A stretch of DNA of 64,000 bases from JALOOB01 sp964387985 (lineage in GTDB: Bacteria > Chloroflexota > Anaerolineae > CG2-30-64-16), in the NCBI GenBank assembly GCA_964387985.1, contig CAYLZG010000004.1, positions 1 to 64,000 on the forward strand, written 5' to 3'. Shown piece after piece: positions 45,318 through 52,913 of the stretch. A model generated the notes under the pieces. The model did no database searches. It was not told where the DNA came from and saw only the letters and a list, made by a program, of their open reading frames with translations. A program made the translations under genes and the position numbers. Position 1 is the stretch's first letter. The number at the start of each line of letters is the position of its first letter.

Positions 45318-45392
45318 AACGTCCATAGTTTAGCCGCACGATGCCCTCTGCTCCGCAAGGTACATTCCCGGAGTTAGAACTGCAATGTATTC

Positions 45393-46361
45393 TCAGAGCA
45401 ATTTTTCCATCAAGACGGTCTCAGACATCTGCACATAACCAAACTTGCAATCAATGGCGATCATCGGAAGGTTCTTGCAATTGTGGTGAGTGCGGACGGT
45501 GTTTACCTTCAGCACATCGCGGGCGTAGCGCAGCGCCAGCACCTTCACTGCCTGCGCCAGCCTGCGTCCCCGGTAGCGTTTGTCGACCCCGGTGTGCAGA
45601 TTGTACGCATAGTCGTCGAAGCGGGTGATCGCACTCATGGCTGCCCAGTCGCCGGTCGTCGAATCAATGACGACCAGTTGACCGTCCGGCCGATACCAAT
45701 CCGACCGGCAGACACGCTGCTGAAAATCCTCGAATGAATTCCAGGAAGGGGCACCATCTGCGCCAAGGGTCTCCATGCCGGTGGTCTCGTTCAGCAGATA
45801 CAGCTTGTGTTGCGCCTCTTCTGTGTTGCCCAACTCCGCCATCGAAGTGAATTGGAACCCCTCACCTTGCAGCCGGGCTATGATCGGATCGTAGGGCCGA
45901 TCATCGAAAGTATCCAGGTTAAGAGCCATTGCCATCGTGCGCGCACGCTCGACAAAGCCGCGCCGCTCGGCAAACGATTGATCCTGGGGGCAGTCACCTG
46001 AGATACTGACGCGCAGTCTCCGTGTGCGTGCGGCTTCCATGCTCTGCACCAGATCCTCGTACAATCGCCGGCCGATACCTTGCCCCCGCGCTTCGGACCT
46101 GACGAACAAGTAGAATGTAGTCTGCCCTAACTGCACCCGGTCCCGCGCAGCCCAATAGAATCCCAGCAACCCGCCTCTCTGATTTCCGGCGTCACGCTCT
46201 ACGGCGTCGGCCACCTTCTGGATGATCCGATCCCGCTGTGTATTATAGTACTCCCGCAACTCACATTTGGTGGTGGTCTCGTCTTCCAGAATCGAGAACC
46301 AGGCGGCAAGCTGCTCAAAATCGCGTTCGGGCTCAGCCGGACGCAAAACAAAGGTGCTCAC
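45393..46361 (-). CDS. double GNAT-domain acetyltransferase
   Basis: A 322-residue protein with two GNAT halves. First: FYLFVRSEARGQGIGRRLYEDLVQSM (acetyl-CoA loop RGQGIGRRL) and DQSFAERRGFVERAR. Second: ITRFDDYAYNLHTGVDKRYRGRRLAQAVKVLALRYA and KNLPMIAIDCKFGYVQM. The arrangement resembles mycothiol-synthase-like tandem GNATs, but no thiol-pathway genes are near. GTG start 46361 overlaps the stop of the small gene upstream. Confidence 0.85.
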   Translation of the reverse strand: MSTFVLRPAEPERDFEQLAAWFSILEDETTTKCELREYYNTQRDRIIQKVADAVERDAGNQRGGLLGFYWAARDRVQLGQTTFYLFVRSEARGQGIGRRLYEDLVQSMEAARTRRLRVSISGDCPQDQSFAERRGFVERARTMAMALNLDTFDDRPYDPIIARLQGEGFQFTSMAELGNTEEAQHKLYLLNETTGMETLGADGAPSWNSFEDFQQRVCRSDWYRPDGQLVVIDSTTGDWAAMSAITRFDDYAYNLHTGVDKRYRGRRLAQAVKVLALRYARDVLKVNTVRTHHNCKNLPMIAIDCKFGYVQMSETVLMEKLL

Positions 46362-46591
46362 TCTATTTCAGCGCTCCTTTTTGCCATGGCATCAGCGGAC
46401 TGCCGACTCCAGCGAGCAGGGTTCGATGGCGCACTTGCCACACGCGTCCGCTCGACGATGCGCTGAAGCTCGCGGAAACGAGGATCTGTGGCCGAAGCAA
46501 AGCCCACCAGCGGCGTGCGATATGCAGTGGCGTACTGGGCCTGGGCTACCTCGCGCTGAATGAGATCAGCAATAAAACCGCTCAACCCCAT
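46358..46591 (-). CDS. short protein resembling the N-terminal end of an Fe-S (epoxyqueuosine-reductase-like) protein
   Basis: A 77-residue ORF with a strong GGAGGAA site before ATG 46591. The first part (LSGFIADLIQREVAQ, then RTPLVGFASATDPRFRELQRIV) recalls the N-terminus of 4Fe-4S epoxyqueuosine-reductase-like proteins, where such a PLVGFASGDDP-type segment precedes the cofactor domain. The cofactor and cluster domains are missing. Its stop codon overlaps the GNAT start, so it is at least positioned for translational coupling. Either a remnant or a small independent protein. Confidence 0.45.
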   Translation of the reverse strand: MGLSGFIADLIQREVAQAQYATAYRTPLVGFASATDPRFRELQRIVERTRVASAPSNPARWSRQSADAMAKRSAEIE

Positions 46592-46737
46592 GTGTTCCTC
46601 CAGACTGGCATATCCTGGTGCCGCGTCGCGTCGGGGCAACAGCCCAGGCCAAAACGCGCGCCACGAACATTTTACTACCGTTCTGCAGCCACGCCATCAT
46701 TCCGGGCTCCCGTAGCATTGTGAAGACCCTTACGTCC

Positions 46738-46755
46738 TTGTCAAGAGTTGCACAA
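46738..46755. promoter_or_regulatory. candidate Rex operator
   Basis: TTGTCAAGAGTTGCACAA matches the Rex consensus TTGTGAA-N4-TTCACAA at 12 of 14 defined positions. It overlaps the -35 box of the rex promoter. A further half-site TTGTGAA occurs at 46719-46725. Supports autoregulation of rex by NADH/NAD+. Confidence 0.62.
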
Positions 46756-46776
46756 CAACTGCACGTATGCTAGAAT
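46748..46776 (+). promoter_or_regulatory. promoter of rex
   Basis: TTGCAC (46748-46753), a 17-nt spacer and TAGAAT (46771-46776); about 95 nt of leader precede the rex start codon. The region between this promoter and the small gene at 46591 holds nothing else I recognise. Confidence 0.7.
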
Positions 46777-46875
46777 AAATTATTACAGAGCACAAACGAC
46801 ACGCGAGCCAGCTACAACATACGTGCGACCGCGTGGCAAGGCGGCAGGCAGCACGCCTGCGGGAAGGAGAGAAAC

Positions 46876-47499
46876 ATGGCGAAGAGGGTGATTCCCGATA
46901 TCGTGATCGGTCGGCTGCCCGTCTACCTGCGCGCGCTGCAATTCCTGATCGCCGAGGGCCGGCAAATTACGTCGTCGCAGGAGCTGGGAGATCGTCTCGG
47001 CATTTCCTCCGCCCAGATACGCAAGGACCTGTCGCACTTCGGTGAATTTGGCAAGCAAGGCACCGGGTACGATATCAACTTCCTGCACGAACAACTGCGC
47101 GCGATTCTGAAGGTCAACTCGATGTGGGATGTGGCCCTGGTGGGCGCAGGAAACCTGGGGAAGGCAATCGCAGACTACGGCGGGTTCAAGGGAAAGGGCT
47201 TCGTCATCAAGGCGATCTTCGACAACAAGAAAGACAAGATCGGCAAGCCCATGGGTATCGACAACATCACGGTGCAGCCAGTCGCCGAGCTAGGTGAGAC
47301 GATCAAGTCACTGGGCATCACGGTCGGCATCATCGCCACACCGGCAGAAGAGGCGCAGGCAATTGCACGTACCATGGTCGAGGCCGGCGTCAAGGCAATC
47401 CTTAACTACGCTCCCATCACCCTGACAGTGCCCAGCAACGTTCGCGTCCAGTACATCGACCCGGTGGTCGGCTTGCAACGGATGACCTATTACCTCTAG
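46876..47499 (+). CDS. rex: redox-sensing transcriptional repressor Rex
   Basis: A 207-residue NADH/NAD+ sensor. Winged helix at residues 1-80: RLPVYLRALQFL, ITSSQELGDRLGISSAQIRKDLSHFGEFGKQGTGYDI. NAD-binding Rossmann domain: VALVGAGNLGKAIADYGGF, IKAIFDNKKDKIG and IATPAEEAQ. Rex represses fermentation and respiratory genes when NADH is low. RBS GGAAGGAG before ATG 46876. Confidence 0.97.
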   Translation: MAKRVIPDIVIGRLPVYLRALQFLIAEGRQITSSQELGDRLGISSAQIRKDLSHFGEFGKQGTGYDINFLHEQLRAILKVNSMWDVALVGAGNLGKAIADYGGFKGKGFVIKAIFDNKKDKIGKPMGIDNITVQPVAELGETIKSLGITVGIIATPAEEAQAIARTMVEAGVKAILNYAPITLTVPSNVRVQYIDPVVGLQRMTYYL

Positions 47500-47525
47500 T
47501 TGGCCCCATGCCGCAGGAGCGGCTT

Positions 47526-47563
47526 CAGCCTTGCCGCCGTCTGCCCTGACGGGGGCAAGGCTG
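47526..47563 (+). terminator. terminator-like hairpin after rex
   Basis: CAGCCTTGCC (47526-47535) and GGCAAGGCTG (47554-47563) form a perfect 10-bp stem with an 18-nt loop, followed by TCTTG. It starts 27 nt after the rex stop codon. Confidence 0.6.
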
Positions 47564-47694
47564 TCTTGACTCGGAATTGGCTGCTCAAGCGCCACAATCC
47601 AAGCTGACGACCTCGGCCAGGGGCTTAGGTCGTCGCAACAATTCGCATTTCCGGCGACATGACCCGCATCATACAGAGTATCATCGCCAGGTGC

Positions 47695-47824
47695 TACAAT
47701 GGTGACATTGCCAGAGGCAATGCGATAGACATTGCCAGAGGCGTTGACCCTGCCTTAGTGGACGGTCAACGCCGTTTAGTCTCTACGGTTGGCGCCGTCG
47801 TCAACCACGACACGGAGATCTGCC
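47695..47824 (+). promoter_or_regulatory. promoter and structured leader of CBS gene
   Basis: A TACAAT -10 box (47695-47700) is followed by ATTGCC-AGA-GGCAAT (47707-47721), a second near-copy of the same 15-nt unit GACATTGCCAGAGGC (47704-47718 and 47728-47742), and then a perfect 10-bp hairpin GGCGTTGACC/GGTCAACGCC (47740-47749 with 47764-47773). The first palindrome sits at the expected transcription start, as an operator would; the hairpin lies in the leader. The rest of the 325-nt gap from 47500 has no gene. Confidence 0.5.
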
Positions 47825-48262
47825 ATGTCCGCCAAACACCTGGTGGCCGATATTATGACTCCCAATCCGGTGTCAGTGACGCCTCGAAACGCCATCCGCA
47901 CTGCGATCAACCTGATGCGCGAGGGTGGTTATCGCCGCCTGCCCGTAGTCGACCGCGGCCGGCTTGTCGGCATCATTACAGACCGCGACTTGCGCCGTGC
48001 CGCAAACTCTCCTTTTGTAGTGCGCGAGCAGTGGTACGATAATTTTATCCTGGATCATATCGAAGTGGGTTCCTGTATGACTCCGAACCCGCTAACCATC
48101 GAGCCGTCGGCAACGATCGTTGAAGCCGCTCGCACGATGCGGAACCACAAAATTGGCGGCCTGCCTGTGGTCATCGACGGGCAGTTGACGGGCATCATTA
48201 CCGAGACCGATTTGCTCGACTTCCTGATCGAGATACTCAGCAGCGAAGCTGTGCCAGCCTAA
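47825..48262 (+). CDS. CBS-domain pair protein
   Basis: A 145-residue stand-alone Bateman module. Two CBS domains: ADIMTPNPVSVTPRNAIRTAINLMREGGYRRLPVVDRGRLVGIITDRDLRR and GSCMTPNPLTIEPSATIVEAARTMRNHKIGGLPVVIDGQLTGIITETDLLD. Such modules bind adenosyl ligands (ATP, AMP, SAM, NAD) and report energy or redox state. The two GIITDRD/GIITETD motifs mark ligand sites. Sits between rex and the 2-oxoacid oxidoreductase block. Confidence 0.93.
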   Translation: MSAKHLVADIMTPNPVSVTPRNAIRTAINLMREGGYRRLPVVDRGRLVGIITDRDLRRAANSPFVVREQWYDNFILDHIEVGSCMTPNPLTIEPSATIVEAARTMRNHKIGGLPVVIDGQLTGIITETDLLDFLIEILSSEAVPA

Positions 48263-48294
48263 AAATCTCGTGCAGAAGCCAGCGATGCTCACCA

Positions 48295-48319
48295 GCGCCT
48301 GCGCCCATGACGCAGGCGC
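48295..48319 (+). terminator. hairpin terminator after CBS gene
   Basis: GCGCCTGCG (48295-48303) pairs with CGCAGGCGC (48311-48319) across 7 nt, followed by CTGTTCGTGTTT. It separates the CBS gene from the radical-SAM gene. Confidence 0.55.
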
Positions 48320-48348
48320 CTGTTCGTGTTTAGGAAAATAGAACTATT

Positions 48349-50133
48349 ATGTTTAGTCGCGCTGATTTGATCTTTCTACACGCCCCCAGCGTGTATGATT
48401 TCCGCAAGCATTCGATCCTCTACGGCCCCGTCAGTGATCTGGTGCCATCAACCCCGGTGTTCGAGATGTATCCCATCGGCTTTACGACAATGGCCGAATA
48501 TCTTGAACGGCATGGGCTACGAGTGCGCATCGTCAACCTGGCCGTGCGCATGCTGAATGACGACGGCTTTGATCCCGAAGCCCTGATCAAGGGACTTAAC
48601 CCGGTCGCGTTCGGCATTGACCTGCACTGGCTGCCCCATGCGCACGGTGCACTGGCCGTGGCGGAGATGGTGAAGAAGCATCACCCTGATACGCCGATCA
48701 TCTTCGGCGGCTTCTCCTCCACGTATTTCCACGAGGAGCTGATCCGCTACCCCTTCGTCGACTACGTGATCCGCGGCGACTCGGCCGAAGAGCCGATCCA
48801 CCAGCTGATGGCGCATCTGACCGGCGCGCCCAAGGCCGGGGCCCTGCGCGAGGTGCCCAACCTGACCTGGAAGGATCGAAACGGCGAAGTCCACGTCAAT
48901 GAGCATACCTATCGTCCCGATACGCTCGACAACGTCATGCTCGACTATCGCTACGTGGTGCGTGCGGCGATCCGCGACATGGACATGAGCAACTACGTCC
49001 CGTTCAAAGACTGGCTGGATTACCCGATCACGGCCGCACTGTCGTGCCGCGGGTGCACCCAGTCATGCGTGATCTGCGGCGGCTCGGGTGCGGCTTTCAA
49101 GAAGATGCACGGTCGTGACAAGCCCGCGTTTCGCGACCCCGACATGTTGGCCGCGGACGTCCGGCGGATCGCGCGCATGAGCGCCGGGCCGGTTTTCATC
49201 CTGGGCGACCTGCGCCAGCCCGGCCGCGATTACGCCAAACGCTTCTTCGATGCCATACGCGGGTTCACAGGTCCGGTGATCACCGAACTCTTCTCGCCTG
49301 CCTCGCGCGAGTTCCTGACCGACCTGGCCAGAGCCATGCCCAACTTTACCCTTGAGGTGTCTCTGGAAAGCCACGACCCGGTGGTGCGCCACGCGTTCGG
49401 CAAGCATTACGGCAACGAGCCCATGGAGCGCACCCTGCAGGATGCGCTGGACGTGGGCGCCAAGCGGCTGGATGTATTCTTCATGTCCGGCTTGCCCCAA
49501 CAGACAGCCGAATCGGTGCTCGGCACGATCGACTACTGCGAGGACCTGCTCGTGCGATTTGGGAGCGACGGCCGGCTCGCACCGTTCATCTCGCCACTAG
49601 CGCCCTTCCTCGACCCCGGCAGCCGCGGCTTCGAGGAGCCACATATCCACGGCTACAAGCTGTCAGCACACACGCTCGAAGAACACCGCCGGCTGCTGGT
49701 TGCGCCGAGCTGGAAGTATGTGCTGAACTATGAAACGGATTGGATGACGCGCCACCAGCTCGTCGACGTCACCTATGCGGCTGGCAAGCGGCTTAACCGG
49801 GTCAAGGCCGAATATGGCCTGATCCCTGAGGCGCAGGCCGCAGCTACCGAACAACGCATCAGTTGGGCCGTCAGCCTGATTGCAGAGATCGACCGGCTGA
49901 TGACGAACACTACCAAGGAAGAATTCCAGCGCGAAATGGCCCGGCTGCGCCCAGAGATCGAGCGTGCCAACATGAGCACAGTGTGCGATAAACGCGAGCT
50001 CAATCTGGATGTGAAGGGTCCAAAGTTGAAATACCGGGAAGTCGCGCATATGATAGTCGAAGACGCTGCGCAGGTGATCGGCCGTGTTTTGACTGCGCCC
50101 TTCCGGCCCGCTGCGCCTGCCGAAAACGAATAG
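48349..50133 (+). CDS. B12-binding-type radical SAM protein
   Basis: A 594-residue enzyme. Residues 1-165 look like a cobalamin-binding-type Rossmann domain (FTTMAEYLERHGLRVRIVNLAV, VAFGIDLHWLPHAHGALAVAEMV, PIIFGGFSSTYFHEEL). Residues 215-450 are the radical-SAM barrel with the cluster motif CTQSCVICGG (CX3CX2C), EVSLESHDP and FFMSGLPQQT. A C-terminal ~150-residue helical extension follows (YETDWMTRHQLVDVTY...). The reaction is unknown. It stands just upstream of the 2-oxoacid:ferredoxin oxidoreductase operon with a 30-nt gap and may belong to it. Confidence 0.88.
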   Translation: MFSRADLIFLHAPSVYDFRKHSILYGPVSDLVPSTPVFEMYPIGFTTMAEYLERHGLRVRIVNLAVRMLNDDGFDPEALIKGLNPVAFGIDLHWLPHAHGALAVAEMVKKHHPDTPIIFGGFSSTYFHEELIRYPFVDYVIRGDSAEEPIHQLMAHLTGAPKAGALREVPNLTWKDRNGEVHVNEHTYRPDTLDNVMLDYRYVVRAAIRDMDMSNYVPFKDWLDYPITAALSCRGCTQSCVICGGSGAAFKKMHGRDKPAFRDPDMLAADVRRIARMSAGPVFILGDLRQPGRDYAKRFFDAIRGFTGPVITELFSPASREFLTDLARAMPNFTLEVSLESHDPVVRHAFGKHYGNEPMERTLQDALDVGAKRLDVFFMSGLPQQTAESVLGTIDYCEDLLVRFGSDGRLAPFISPLAPFLDPGSRGFEEPHIHGYKLSAHTLEEHRRLLVAPSWKYVLNYETDWMTRHQLVDVTYAAGKRLNRVKAEYGLIPEAQAAATEQRISWAVSLIAEIDRLMTNTTKEEFQREMARLRPEIERANMSTVCDKRELNLDVKGPKLKYREVAHMIVEDAAQVIGRVLTAPFRPAAPAENE

Positions 50134-50163
50134 AGCCCACACTGTCCCAAGGAGGTGACAGGA

Positions 50164-50403
50164 ATGGTCCGTGGAACTGTTGTCATCGAGACCGACCGCT
50201 GCAAGGGATGTGAACTGTGTACAAAGGTGTGTCCACAGGACATCCTCCACATGAGCCGCGCAACGTTCAACGCGCGCGGCTACCGGCCCGTCGAGTTAGT
50301 CGACCCAGAAGGCAAATGCACCGGCTGTGCGCTGTGCGCACTGATGTGTCCCGACGTCGTACTGACCATCTACCGTTACGACTCACGTAAGGTGCTTGCA
50401 TAA
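50164..50403 (+). CDS. 2-oxoacid:ferredoxin oxidoreductase delta subunit (2x[4Fe-4S])
   Basis: A 79-residue ferredoxin-like subunit. Two cluster motifs: CKGCELCTKVCPQD and CTGCALCALMCPD. Carries electrons from the catalytic subunits to ferredoxin. ATG 50164 follows a strong AAGGAGGTG site; an in-frame start at 50155 overlaps that site. First gene of the four-gene oxidoreductase operon. Confidence 0.94.
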   Translation: MVRGTVVIETDRCKGCELCTKVCPQDILHMSRATFNARGYRPVELVDPEGKCTGCALCALMCPDVVLTIYRYDSRKVLA

Positions 50404-50418
50404 ACGGAGGCTTTTTCC

Positions 50419-51516
50419 ATGGCAAAGGAGCTCTGGGAAGGCAATCAAGCAATCGCAGAAGCCGCCGTCAGGGCGGGCGTTGAGGCTTTCTTCGGTTACC
50501 CCATCACCCCACAAACCGAGCTGCTCGAATACATGTCCAAGCGCATGCCCGAGCTAGGCCGCACCTTTCTGCAGGCCGAAAGCGAGGTAGCCTCAATCAA
50601 TATGGTGTACGGCGCTGCCTGCGGCGGCGCACGCGCCATGTCCTCGTCCTCCAGCCCGGGCATCAGCCTGATGCAGGAGGGCCTATCCTATATCGCCGCG
50701 TCCGAGGTGCCTGCGGTCCTGGTGGACATCATGCGCGGCGGGCCCGGCCTGGGCAACATCCAGCCCAGCCAGTCGGACTACTTCCAGATGACCCGCTCCG
50801 CGGGCCACGGCGACTTCCACCCCATCGTCCTTGCACCGGCAACGATCCAGGAGGCCGTCGACCTGGTGTATGAATCGTTCCCGCTGGCCGAAAAGTATCG
50901 CACCATCGTGATCATCGCGGGCGATGGCTCGCTCGGCCAGATGATGGAGCCGGCCGAGATGCCACCCATGCGTCCCCTGCTGACCGAAGAAGAGCGCGGA
51001 GATTTCGCCGTGCGAGGCAAGAAAGGACGCGAGAAGCGCATCATCACCTCCTTGTTCCTCAAGGAACCCGAGCTGGAGGCGCTCAACCACCGGCTGCAGG
51101 CCAAGCTTCAGACGATCCGTGAGGCAGAGCAACGCTGGGAGACTTACCAGGTGGAGGATGCCGAATACCTCCTGGTAGCCTACGGAAGCGTCGCACGCAC
51201 CTGTAAGACGGTCATCCGGGACGCCCAAGGGGAGGGCCTGCGTGCCGGGCTCTTCCGGCCCATCAGCCTGTGGCCGTTCCCCTACGAGCATCTGGCTAAG
51301 GCTGCCGAGGGCAAGCGCGCGATCCTCACGGTCGAGATGAGCGCAGGACAGATGCTGGAAGATGTGCAGATCGCCGTGCGAGGCAGCTTGCCCGTCGAGT
51401 TTTACGGCCGTATGGGCGGCGTCATGCCACTTCCGGACGAAGTGCTCGAAGCGTTGCGCGGGGTCGCATTCACGCACCGACCACTCCAGGTCGGCGTTGA
51501 GTCTCGGTACTGGTAG
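50419..51516 (+). CDS. vorB: 2-oxoacid:ferredoxin oxidoreductase alpha subunit (VorB/KorA type)
   Basis: A 365-residue pyrimidine-domain subunit of a thiamin-dependent oxidoreductase. ELWEGNQAIAEAAVRAGVEAFFGYPITPQTELLEYM, the catalytic-Glu region FLQAESEVASINMVYGAACGGARAMSSSSSPGISLMQEGLSY, and MRGGPGLGNIQPSQSDYFQMTRSAGHGD match VorB (3-methyl-2-oxobutanoate) subunits best, though 2-oxoglutarate enzymes are very similar. Oxidises 2-oxoacid plus CoA to acyl-CoA, CO2 and reduced ferredoxin. Confidence 0.93.
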   Translation: MAKELWEGNQAIAEAAVRAGVEAFFGYPITPQTELLEYMSKRMPELGRTFLQAESEVASINMVYGAACGGARAMSSSSSPGISLMQEGLSYIAASEVPAVLVDIMRGGPGLGNIQPSQSDYFQMTRSAGHGDFHPIVLAPATIQEAVDLVYESFPLAEKYRTIVIIAGDGSLGQMMEPAEMPPMRPLLTEEERGDFAVRGKKGREKRIITSLFLKEPELEALNHRLQAKLQTIREAEQRWETYQVEDAEYLLVAYGSVARTCKTVIRDAQGEGLRAGLFRPISLWPFPYEHLAKAAEGKRAILTVEMSAGQMLEDVQIAVRGSLPVEFYGRMGGVMPLPDEVLEALRGVAFTHRPLQVGVESRYW

Positions 51517-51526
51517 GGGGGAGACG

Positions 51527-52327
51527 ATGACAGACGAAAACCGCCTTACACCCGCTGAGATCATGGAGCACGGGCAGGTGGTGTACCAGCGGCCGGATTC
51601 CCTATCCGAGACGCTGACGCACTACTGTCCCGGCTGCACCCACGGGATCATCCACCGCCTCATCGGCGAGGCGATCGATGAATTAGGGCTGAAGGATAAG
51701 ACCATTATGGTCGCACCGGTTGGCTGCTCGGTGCTCATGTACTACTACTTCGACGTAGACGCGGTCGAGGCCGCGCACGGCCGGGCGCCCGCCATGGCCA
51801 CCGGCCTGAAGCGCACGCAGCCCGACAAGATCGTATTCACCTATCAGGGTGACGGCGATCTTGCGTCGATCGGCACGGCAGAGATCATGCACGCGGCCAA
51901 TCGGGGGGAAAACATTACCGTATTCTTCGTGAACAACGCGGTGTACGGGATGACCAGCGGCCAGATGGCGCCGACCAGCCTGTTGGGCCAGGTCACCACT
52001 TCGTCACCAATGGGCCGCGAGCCAAAGCTGCACGGTTATCCGATGCGCATGGCCGAGATCATCGCGGGCCTACCCGGCACCTCGTACGTGGTGCGCCGCT
52101 CGGTCTACGATACAAAAACCATCCGCCAGGCCAAGAAAGCCATCGTGACCGCGCTCAAGGCGCAGATGGCGGGCTTGGGGCTGGGACTGATCGAGTTCCT
52201 GTCAAGTTGCCCGACCAACTGGCACATGTCGCCTCCCGACGCGCTGACCTGGATTCGTGACAACATGGTCCCGTACTTCCCATTAGGCGACTTCAAAGTG
52301 TCGGACGAAGTCAAGGCGTTGGGGTAA
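51527..52327 (+). CDS. 2-oxoacid:ferredoxin oxidoreductase beta subunit (TPP-binding)
   Basis: A 266-residue TPP-binding subunit. HYCPGCTHGIIHRLIGEAI, the substrate loop APVGCSVLMYYYFDVD and the TPP motif GDGDLASIGTAEIMHAANRGENITVFFVNNAVYGMTSGQ are typical. ATG 51527 follows GGGGGAG. It pairs with the alpha subunit at 50419-51516. Confidence 0.94.
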   Translation: MTDENRLTPAEIMEHGQVVYQRPDSLSETLTHYCPGCTHGIIHRLIGEAIDELGLKDKTIMVAPVGCSVLMYYYFDVDAVEAAHGRAPAMATGLKRTQPDKIVFTYQGDGDLASIGTAEIMHAANRGENITVFFVNNAVYGMTSGQMAPTSLLGQVTTSSPMGREPKLHGYPMRMAEIIAGLPGTSYVVRRSVYDTKTIRQAKKAIVTALKAQMAGLGLGLIEFLSSCPTNWHMSPPDALTWIRDNMVPYFPLGDFKVSDEVKALG

Positions 52328-52337
52328 GGAGCATACC

Positions 52338-52892
52338 ATGAACGAGGAGATCATCTTCTCCGGGTTCGGCGGGCAGGGCGCGCTCTTCGCCGGCCAGCTT
52401 CTGGCCTACGCCGCGCTCGACTCGGGCCTGCACGTCACCTGGATTCCGTCCTATGGTCCTGAAATGCGCGGCGGCACCGCGCACTGTACCGTCGTCGTTT
52501 CAGATGAACCGATTGGGTCGCCGCTCGTGCGCCGTCCTCAATCGGTGGTTGCCCTGAACCTGCCTTCGTTCGAAAAATACGAGCAACTGGTCAGGGATGG
52601 CGGGCTCGTGGTGTACAATGAGTCGCTCGTGCCAGCGAAACCATCGCGCACCGGCATCCGGTTCGTTCCGGTGCCGGCCAATGACATTGCAGAGGCGCTC
52701 GGCAACGTCCGCATGGCGAACGTTGTTCTGCTCGGCGCCTATCTGGTGGCCACGAACATGCTCCCGCTCGAGGCGGTAGAGACCGCCCTGGACCGTCACC
52801 TGGGCGAGCGCCAGCGCAAGTATCTGGACGCAAACAAACAAGCCCTTCGCCGTGGTGCGGAGTTCGCGCGCGATCTGTTGCTGGTACGTTAA
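52338..52892 (+). CDS. 2-oxoacid:ferredoxin oxidoreductase gamma subunit
   Basis: A 184-residue gamma subunit. EIIFSGFGGQGALFAGQLLAYAAL, SYGPEMRGGTAHCTVVVSDEPIGSP and ANVVLLGAYL are the family hallmarks. RBS GTAAGGAG before the ATG; ten bases after the beta subunit stop. Confidence 0.94.
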   Translation: MNEEIIFSGFGGQGALFAGQLLAYAALDSGLHVTWIPSYGPEMRGGTAHCTVVVSDEPIGSPLVRRPQSVVALNLPSFEKYEQLVRDGGLVVYNESLVPAKPSRTGIRFVPVPANDIAEALGNVRMANVVLLGAYLVATNMLPLEAVETALDRHLGERQRKYLDANKQALRRGAEFARDLLLVR

Positions 52893-52913
52893 TCTCAACA
52901 AGGAGGTTGAGTA

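Noticed and set aside
47704..47742. Direct repeats as a possible CRISPR array
   Set aside because: Only two 15-nt units with a 9-nt spacer, no cas genes.
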